Virus record (IMG/VR): IMGVR_UViG_3300036828_001001
Location: 1 to 41,751 of that record
DNA from: a virus
Reading direction: 5' to 3' (one strand)
Length of the DNA stretch: 41,751 nt
In this document: in pieces, positions 36,593 through 41,751 of the stretch
Layout of the letters: each line of letters begins with the position of its first letter
How positions within the stretch are numbered: position 1 is the first letter of the stretch
Position numbers and translations under genes: made by a program
Notes under the pieces: generated by a model
What the model was told of the DNA's origin: nothing
The model's input: the letters and a program-made list of their open reading frames with translations, nothing else
The model's database searches: none

Positions 36593-37422
36593 GCAGCTAA
36601 CATCGCCCGCGCTGCGGCCAGCTGCTCGCGGCCTTTCTGAGTCAGCAAGGTGTCTGGTAGCTGCCGCAAGCGATAGAACCAGACATAGCTGCAACGGCAG
36701 AACGGCAGTTCGCCTGGCTGCTCAATATCGTCCGTGAAACCGTTGTCGTTTACTGGCGCCAACAAGCCCTGCTGATGAGCCCAAGAGTCACGCACCAGGA
36801 AGATCTGGCCATCGCGCGCCAAGTGTGCTGGCCGCGCGTCGTAGCCAAGCTGATGAACGTGTCTCCACTTGGCGGCGATGGCCCCACCATCCAAGGCTAT
36901 CGTAGCGTTCACCGCAGCAACCATCTTGTGGCCCTGATCGATAAACAGGCGACGCTCCTCGAATGGAAGCCGTTGCAGAGGCTTCTTGATCTCCTGCTTT
37001 AGCTTGACACGAGCGATCTCGGCAGGCCCGCCCTTCGGAATTGATGTTGCCCAACCTGTCCAGCGCCTGCCCATGCGCGCCACTGCTTCCTCGCGGTTCA
37101 AGCGTATCAGGTCCGTAGCGGCCAGCAGCCGCCGGTCCAGCTCGGCGCGCAGGCGCGGCTTCAGCATGTCATAGCTCATGCGGCTCACGCCTGTGTGGGC
37201 CCGTAGCGCTCCGTCCTGCTCGACCATGCGCCTGAAAGTGGCGCGCAAGCTTTCGCTGAGGCGTTCCTCAACGTCGTGAGCGCTGCCCCATGTAGCCACT
37301 GCCGCCTCACGTAGGCGCCGGTTCCACTCAGTCACCCGTGCTGGATCGTCATACCCATACTCGAGCATATCGTTGATGGCTGCGGTCAGCACATCGTAGA
37401 AAGATTCACCGCGAGCTGGCAT
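36589..37422 (-). CDS. head morphogenesis protein, MuF/SPP1 gp7-like, 277 aa
   Basis: N-terminal helical part of about 180 residues, then the MuF-type C-terminal domain: KWRHVHQLGYDARPAHLARD (186-204), DSWAHQQGLLAPV, and PFCRCSYVWFYRLRQ (240-254). The paired H/D residues and the terminal CRC are typical of the gp7/MuF domain. This minor head protein is usually packaged with the portal. The portal itself is not in the window. The start overlaps the previous gene by 17 nt. Confidence 0.87.
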   Translation of the reverse strand: MPARGESFYDVLTAAINDMLEYGYDDPARVTEWNRRLREAAVATWGSAHDVEERLSESLRATFRRMVEQDGALRAHTGVSRMSYDMLKPRLRAELDRRLLAATDLIRLNREEAVARMGRRWTGWATSIPKGGPAEIARVKLKQEIKKPLQRLPFEERRLFIDQGHKMVAAVNATIALDGGAIAAKWRHVHQLGYDARPAHLARDGQIFLVRDSWAHQQGLLAPVNDNGFTDDIEQPGELPFCRCSYVWFYRLRQLPDTLLTQKGREQLAAARAMLAA

Positions 37423-37591
37423 GAGTCTTCAAAGGACTCCTGATACTGGGTTGCAGCTCCTTGTGGAGCTCCTCTAACAGCACCTCAAGCACGTTCAGCG
37501 CGCTAGGGTCGAGGTGCCGGTCGTACTGCACGCGCTCCTTGGTGCGGCCGATCACCCGCGTCAGCGTCGCTAGCGTAGTCAGGTCACTCAT
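37406..37591 (-). CDS. small hypothetical protein, 61 aa
   Basis: ATGA-coupled to the upstream gene and overlapping the MuF start by 17 nt. Helical: DLTTLATLTRVIGRTKERVQ, then LNVLEVLLEELHKEL. Family not recognised. The next upstream protein (37,588-37,803) has a similar small size and a related pattern (LVEVLTRAKAYFSDDNI). Confidence 0.7.
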   Translation of the reverse strand: MSDLTTLATLTRVIGRTKERVQYDRHLDPSALNVLEVLLEELHKELQPSIRSPLKTHASSR

Positions 37592-37803
37592 TTCGCACGC
37601 CTCTTCGCTGGCACCTTAGGTGTCGACTCGGTCGGAGGATCGGTCGCAGTCGTAGGCTCTGGCAGCCCATCCAGGATGGCGTCGAGCACGCGCTGTGCCG
37701 TGACGTCATAGATGTTGTCATCGCTGAAGTAGGCCTTCGCGCGCGTCAGCACTTCGACCAACGTTGACGTGGTTACCGGATCGTTCTGCTGATCGTCACT
37801 CAA
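37588..37803 (-). CDS. small hypothetical protein, 71 aa
   Basis: The ATG at 37,803 overlaps the preceding gene's end by 8 nt and its own stop overlaps the next ATG. A helical domain (STLVEVLTRAKAYFSDDNIY, RVLDAILDGL) is followed by a Pro/Thr/Lys-rich tail ending AKRRAK. Function unknown; a similar helical pattern occurs in its downstream neighbour, so the pair may be related. Confidence 0.7.
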   Translation of the reverse strand: MSDDQQNDPVTTSTLVEVLTRAKAYFSDDNIYDVTAQRVLDAILDGLPEPTTATDPPTESTPKVPAKRRAK

Positions 37804-37969
37804 TGGGAATCTTCCTCGGTAGCTCGATCCAGTTACCTAGATCGTCAAGCTTAGCATAGGTGACCGACGCCTTGATGCCAATAGGGATCGAAGGACCCAA
37901 GATGCGCCCGTCTTGAGTCTTCCACACCTGCCAGATGAATTCCGGGTCGTTGATATCGACGAGAGTCAT
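37796..37969 (-). CDS. small hypothetical protein, 57 aa
   Basis: The ATG at 37,969 overlaps the stop of the membrane protein gene (ATGA) and follows GGAAGC. The product (VDINDPEFIWQVWKTQDGRI, IGIKASVTYAKLDDLG, WIELPRKIP) is beta-rich and compact. Family not recognised. Confidence 0.7.
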   Translation of the reverse strand: MTLVDINDPEFIWQVWKTQDGRILGPSIPIGIKASVTYAKLDDLGNWIELPRKIPIE

Positions 37970-38118
37970 TTGCTTCCGAGCGACTGGTACGCCCACAGCA
38001 GCGCGGCGGCGAGGAAGAAACCCCGGGCCACCCGCTCAGCAAACGGCACTGGCCACGTGGCCAAGAACCACATGATGAAACCAATAACGACGCAGATTAG
38101 AAAGAGAATCGCGACCAT
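37966..38118 (-). CDS. two-helix holin-like membrane protein, 50 aa
   Basis: The start is placed at ATG 38,118, which has AGGGAGCACAGC upstream; the longer frame would overlap the fibre gene. Two hydrophobic helices, VAILFLICVVIGFIMWFLAT and ARGFFLAAALLWAYQSL, are joined by a short WPVPFAERV loop. This layout resembles the small Thivi_2564-type membrane proteins of bacteria and phages. Holin function is possible, as no other lysis gene is visible, but unproven. It lies just after the fibre genes. Confidence 0.75.
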   Translation of the reverse strand: MVAILFLICVVIGFIMWFLATWPVPFAERVARGFFLAAALLWAYQSLGSK

Positions 38119-38128
38119 GCTGTGCTCC

Positions 38129-41011
38129 CTAACCAGTCGTGTAAATGCCCCCGGCGTAGATTGTATAAGCAGTGCCGCTGACAAAACCGAACACACCGCT
38201 CGAAGCCGGTCCCCAGACGTTGCCGATATAGGCGTTGCCCGTAATCACCCCGGTCAGATAGCCGTTAGACACTGATCCAAGGAGGTGGTCCGATGGACTA
38301 CCTGGGAATGGCGTCACATTGAAGAAGGTATAGCCAGCAAAACCAGCTGTCGGATTGAGCAGCCACCCACCAATGCCAAAACTTCCGCTCGCGGTCGTGA
38401 AGGTGCATGTGAAGCGAAGGCTCAGATCAAACCAGACCAAGAAGCCTAGTTGCCGGAAACTGCCACCCCCAGTGACGCCAGTGAAGACGGCATCGCCGAC
38501 AGTACCGACAATATTGGGAGTCGGTACGAAGCTAGTGGTGCCAGTGTAGTCACTCAGATCAGTCGAAGCTGGTTGGCTAGAGGTATGCACTCCAGCTGGC
38601 GAAACACTGTTGATCCACTGGTGCGCTACCGCCGTCTTCGACTGCACACCGCCGAGCGTGGTGGCTGTAGGTGCGGGAAGCTGTGCCGGCGCTATGAGCC
38701 CGCTGATGTCCGTGAACGCCGGCTGTGCAGTGGTCAGCGAGCCGTTAGTGCCTAGACCCGTGACGAAGTTGTGCGCCGTTACCGGCAGCGAAAACGCGCC
38801 GCCCATGGCGCTGGGTGCAGGTGTCGGCAGGCGCGCGGCGGGCAGAATGCCACTGGTAATATTCGAGGCGATAGTCGTGTCGATAGTAGCGCTGGGCGCC
38901 AGCGGCACGCCGTTCAGCTGGAAGGTGCCGTGTAACAGATTGAGTCCGGCTGGGCTGACCGAAACCAAGTCACCAATGACAGAGTCGTAGATCCTATAAT
39001 CAACACCAGTCGGGTTGTAGAGCAGAAACGACTTGCCCGTACCGGTGCGCGAGAAAGCTGCAAAAGCGGCATTCGGTCCAGAAGCTGAGACATTGCCATT
39101 ACCGGCAATCGAACCGTTCGCAACCAAGTTGCCACTGCCGTCAATAGTGATTTCACCGCCACCGAACAGCCCGACAGCAACCACATTGTTCTTGGAGCCA
39201 GCACCGCCGACATTGCTGAACCCCAGGAACCCGGAATTGAAGTCTGAATCGGAGACGCCAATAGTGATGTAATTTGCCGCATTCAAAGCCAGCGTTGAGT
39301 CAACGACCGACAACGCAAACTCGGCTCCAGGCGCTGTCACCACTAGGCCATTTTGACTGAACGTGGCAATATCAGCGGCACCGACACTCAGGATAAACGG
39401 CTTCTGAGTGGCACCATTTGAGGTACCAATGGCCAACCGTGCTGCATCAGATGCCATATGCATCTCAATCCAGTTAGTCGGCGCTGTCGTATTGTTGAAG
39501 ACGTCGGAGTCGTAGATGTTGATGCCGGTTGGGTTCGCGGCAAGTGGCGTCCCATTTGGGAACAGCGACACGATCATCGCCGTTGACGCTGTTGTCGGAT
39601 AGAAAGTGGCGTTGGGTGCCCCTGGGGAAGTAGGCCGCTGCGCGAGCTCCCATTGCGTCGCTCCAGGCGGAGCGACAAGCAGGCCACTTGGCAGCGTGGG
39701 CGAGGTTGCCAGCACTGTGGCGCCGGTGCCAGTGACGCCATTAGCGAGGTCCGTCGCTGTTGGCTGCGCCACGATGGGCGCGCCCACCGTGCTGATGCCA
39801 GTCACAAACATATGGGGCGTGGCCGCCAGCGAGTTAACGCCGCCCAGCACTGTCAGGCTGGGGTTCGGCAGCACACCGGCCAGATCGGTATAGTTGGGCT
39901 GTCGAACTGTTAATACGCCAGCCGTGTTGATGCCAGTTGCGAAGCTGTTGGCGACCGGCGCTAGCGCCTGCACGCCGCCCAAGGTCGTAGTCGTAGGCGC
40001 TGGAATCTGCGCAGGCGCAGCGACACCAGAGATGTCGGTGAAGGCAGGCTGGGCGGTGGTTGGCGCACCAAGCGCGCTGATGCCGGTCACAAAGAGGTGA
40101 GATGCTGGCGCTAGCGCGTTGACACCGCCTAGAGTGACGGTAGTTGGACTTGGCAGCACACCAGCCAAGTCGGTGTAGTTCGGTTGACGCAGCGTTGGCA
40201 CCCCTGCCGTGCTGATGCCCGTTACGAAACTCTGAGCGAGAGGCGCCTGTGATTGCACGCCACCAAGCGTCGTCGCTGTGGGCGTGGGCAATTGACTAGG
40301 CGCCGCGACACCCGCTATATCGGCGAACGCAGGCTGTGCAGCCACGATCGCTCCGCCGGTCGTAATACCGGTCACGAAGTTGTGAGCGGGCGCTGCAAAG
40401 GCCTGCACCGCTCCCACGCTGGTGAGCGTTGGCAACGGCAGCTGGCCTGGCGTCGCTTGCCCAGTCAGATCGTTGAACGCTGGCTGCGCAGTCTGCAAGC
40501 CACCGGCCGTGCTGACCCCGGTTAAAAAGTTGTGCGGCGTCGGATTCAGCGAGTTGATGCCGCCCAAGGTAACCGACGTGGGCGGCGGGATAACCGGGAC
40601 GCCACCAATATCGGAATACAGCGGTTGCGCGGTAGTCGGTGCGCCGGTCGGTCCAATGCCAGTGACAAACCTGTGTGCCGTCACTGCTAGAGATAGCACT
40701 CCACCTAACGTCGTCGCTGTTGGTGTCGGCAACTGGCTAGGATCGATCGTACCCGCGAAGTCACTGAAGACCGGCTGCGCTGCGATCGGCTGCCCAGCAG
40801 CGCTGATGCCAGTGATGTAATTGTGCAGCACGGGCGGGAATGAGAACACGCCGCCAAGCTTAGTCGGTGTCGGCGGCGGGAGCGCTGCTCCACCAAGTAC
40901 GACTCCAACCTTCGTCTTGAAGGAACCCACGTCGTCCTGGCCCTCAAGGTACTCCGTACCCTGTAAAACGGTCAGTTCACGGACGATTTCTTCAATGGTA
41001 TAGTTGGACAT
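38129..41011 (-). CDS. large tail fibre with tandem repeats, 960 aa
   Basis: I start at ATG 41,011, 4 nt after the stop of the previous fibre gene. An ATG at 41,035 would overlap it. The N-terminus (SNYTIEEIVRELTVLQGTEY) is short. Residues 44-425 are eight repeats of 45-50 residues with the core TATTLGGVxSL...HxFVTGIS...AQPxFxDLxG. Residues 430-700 are a different, beta-rich part (NIYDSDVFNNTTAPTNWIEM, GEITIDGSGNLVANGSIAGN) as in phage fibres with intramolecular shafts. Two more repeats follow, then a C-terminal domain of about 150 residues (GTVGDAVFTGVTGGG, VWFDLSLRFTCTFTTASGSF, AYTIYAGGIY) that is clearly related to the end of the neighbouring fibre. Confidence 0.88.
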   Translation of the reverse strand: MSNYTIEEIVRELTVLQGTEYLEGQDDVGSFKTKVGVVLGGAALPPPTPTKLGGVFSFPPVLHNYITGISAAGQPIAAQPVFSDFAGTIDPSQLPTPTATTLGGVLSLAVTAHRFVTGIGPTGAPTTAQPLYSDIGGVPVIPPPTSVTLGGINSLNPTPHNFLTGVSTAGGLQTAQPAFNDLTGQATPGQLPLPTLTSVGAVQAFAAPAHNFVTGITTGGAIVAAQPAFADIAGVAAPSQLPTPTATTLGGVQSQAPLAQSFVTGISTAGVPTLRQPNYTDLAGVLPSPTTVTLGGVNALAPASHLFVTGISALGAPTTAQPAFTDISGVAAPAQIPAPTTTTLGGVQALAPVANSFATGINTAGVLTVRQPNYTDLAGVLPNPSLTVLGGVNSLAATPHMFVTGISTVGAPIVAQPTATDLANGVTGTGATVLATSPTLPSGLLVAPPGATQWELAQRPTSPGAPNATFYPTTASTAMIVSLFPNGTPLAANPTGINIYDSDVFNNTTAPTNWIEMHMASDAARLAIGTSNGATQKPFILSVGAADIATFSQNGLVVTAPGAEFALSVVDSTLALNAANYITIGVSDSDFNSGFLGFSNVGGAGSKNNVVAVGLFGGGEITIDGSGNLVANGSIAGNGNVSASGPNAAFAAFSRTGTGKSFLLYNPTGVDYRIYDSVIGDLVSVSPAGLNLLHGTFQLNGVPLAPSATIDTTIASNITSGILPAARLPTPAPSAMGGAFSLPVTAHNFVTGLGTNGSLTTAQPAFTDISGLIAPAQLPAPTATTLGGVQSKTAVAHQWINSVSPAGVHTSSQPASTDLSDYTGTTSFVPTPNIVGTVGDAVFTGVTGGGSFRQLGFLVWFDLSLRFTCTFTTASGSFGIGGWLLNPTAGFAGYTFFNVTPFPGSPSDHLLGSVSNGYLTGVITGNAYIGNVWGPASSGVFGFVSGTAYTIYAGGIYTTG
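39737..40882 (-). repeat. eight tandem 45-50-residue fibre repeats
   Basis: Eight units in the fibre gene, each starting near LPxPTxTxLGGV and ending near AQPxFxDLxG. Units 4+5 and 6+7 carry the same alternation (APAHNFVTG versus TLRQPNYTDLAGV or TVRQPNYTDLAGV), so the array has a two-unit superrepeat of about 95 residues. Two further copies lie at about 38,540-38,830. The coordinates come from counting residues and may be off by a few bases. Confidence 0.8.
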
Positions 41012-41015
41012 CGAA

Positions 41016-41751
41016 TCAGTATCCGTTTGCCGCATAGACGCCGCCAGCGTGAATCTGATAGGCAGTGGCGCTCACTAAGCCGTAAGAAGGACCGAAGCTG
41101 TTACCGACATAGTTGTTACCGTAAATGAAACCAACCAAGTTACCGGCAGTGCTAATGCTACCAAACAGACCGGTGTTAGCTGGCGACACAGGCACTGGCG
41201 TCACTCCATATTGAACAAAATCGTAGCTGGCACTGATTCCCGGTGGTAAACCGCCAATAGTCAGAACACCGGACGCAGTGGTATGGGTCAGCGTAAACAT
41301 GACCCGGATGCCAAACCAGATAAGCGCACCAAACTTCACGTAATAACCTAACGATGAAACACCGCTAAACACCCCATCACCCAGCGTCGTTACACTGACA
41401 GTCAGCGCCGTCATATTGGCTGACCTAGGACTATAATCAGAAAGATCAGTACCCGCTGGTTGCGCCGTGGCTGGTAAGCCATTTACGTCAACAACCCCAG
41501 TCAAGAACTGGTGCGGCGTTTGCGCCGCCAAGGACTGAATGGCGCCTTGCCCGCTGATGCCGCTCCCAGCCGTTGCAGTCGGCAAGTCTAGACCGACCAG
41601 CTTGCGGAAAGCGGGTACGCCTGAGCCACCGCTGGCAGGCCCAGACCAGAAGCGGTTCTGGTTGACCGCGGGCCACACAGGCGCGTGCGCCAACGTGACG
41701 ATCTGGTTCAGGTCGATGGTGAGCGCATCGACAGCCCCGACCCGCAGCGCG
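41016..41751 (-). CDS. tail fibre protein, C-terminal part, cut by the window edge
   Basis: The frame is open from the window end (41,751) to TGA at 41,018-41,016. The TTG at 41,693 is not its start, as the upstream codons read VGAVDALTIDLNQIVTLAHA without a stop and make fibre-like sense. Residues include NRFWSGPASGGSGVPAFRKL, one repeat unit (TPHQFLTGVVDVNGLPATAQ), and a tip: LGDGVFSGVSSLGYYVKFGA, LTHTTASGVLTIGG, SGAYQIHAGGVY-type ending (AYQIHAGGVYAANGY). The tip is homologous to the end of the next fibre. Visible part about 244 residues. Confidence 0.85.
   Translation of the reverse strand, partial: ALRVGAVDALTIDLNQIVTLAHAPVWPAVNQNRFWSGPASGGSGVPAFRKLVGLDLPTATAGSGISGQGAIQSLAAQTPHQFLTGVVDVNGLPATAQPAGTDLSDYSPRSANMTALTVSVTTLGDGVFSGVSSLGYYVKFGALIWFGIRVMFTLTHTTASGVLTIGGLPPGISASYDFVQYGVTPVPVSPANTGLFGSISTAGNLVGFIYGNNYVGNSFGPSYGLVSATAYQIHAGGVYAANGY

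Noticed and set aside
38129-41751. Diversity-generating retroelement or CRISPR-like array in the repeated fibre region
   Set aside because: No reverse transcriptase, no template/variable repeat pair with A-substitutions, and the repeats are coding protein units without uniform spacers.
1-41751. tRNA or rRNA genes, insertion sequences, integrase or attachment sites
   Set aside because: No cloverleaf-like segment with T-loop, no transposase or recombinase motifs, and no terminal repeats were found by reading; a tRNA scan would be decisive.

Overview
The window is part of the genome of a tailed, contractile (myovirus-type) bacteriophage or prophage of a G+C-rich, probably proteobacterial, host. 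The phage assignment rests on an almost complete head-neck-tail-baseplate gene series in syntenic order: MuF-type head morphogenesis protein, Nudix/DUF2213 protein, scaffold-like protein, major capsid, tail sheath, tail tube, tail assembly chaperone, tape measure, baseplate plug, hub, spike, gp25-like wedge, gpJ, gpI and tail fibre. The host group is inferred only from base composition and from the style of the small phage proteins. No integrase, repressor, portal, terminase, tRNA or rRNA gene is visible. Terminase and portal presumably lie beyond the right edge.

Left arm (1-14,632, plus strand). Tightly packed small genes, mostly joined by ATGA, GTGA or TTGA overlaps, make up an early/accessory region. 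Recognisable items are a DUF2786 protein, a UvrD-like SF1 helicase with all its motifs, a small helix-turn-helix protein, a ParB-like fold candidate, several CxxC zinc-binding small proteins, two proteins with papain-like Cys/His/Asp patterns, and several short single-pass membrane proteins. Between 6,297 and 8,169 lies a set of three proteins with exported or hydrophobic N-termini (Ala/Ser/Thr-rich, Gln/Asn/Ser/Thr-rich with polyproline, and His/Arg-tailed), separated by strong hairpins. A promoter-like element (CGCTT, 15-16 nt, CTATC) recurs before the genes at 1,548, 2,792 and 12,688. A clear TTGACA-N17-CATACA promoter precedes 9,573.

Middle boundary (14,633-14,809). The two arms converge on a strong hairpin at 14,769-14,801, next to a 56-residue, extremely acidic minus-strand protein.

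Right arm (14,810-41,751, minus strand, read from right to left). From the right edge: two related tail-fibre genes (the first cut by the window edge), a holin-like two-helix protein, three small genes, MuF, a hidden 23-residue membrane peptide, a 336-residue MPLTSKGEH-type protein, one isolated plus-strand gene (35,183-35,509), the Nudix-DUF2213 fusion, the scaffold-like protein, a proline-rich protein, a terminator, then capsid, connector, sheath, tube, chaperone, tape measure (with a tail-lysozyme domain), the baseplate series and a third tail fibre.

The most notable point is a tail assembly chaperone gene with a perfect T TTT TTT slippery heptamer at 24,476-24,470. From it an uninterrupted 111-codon -1 frame opens and runs to the tape-measure start. 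This second chaperone frame has no conventional start and would be missed by standard gene calling. Other unusual points are the Nudix fusion, the plus-strand gene inside the late operon with its stop codon interlocked with its neighbour's, the duplicated fibre tips, and the exported-protein cassette.
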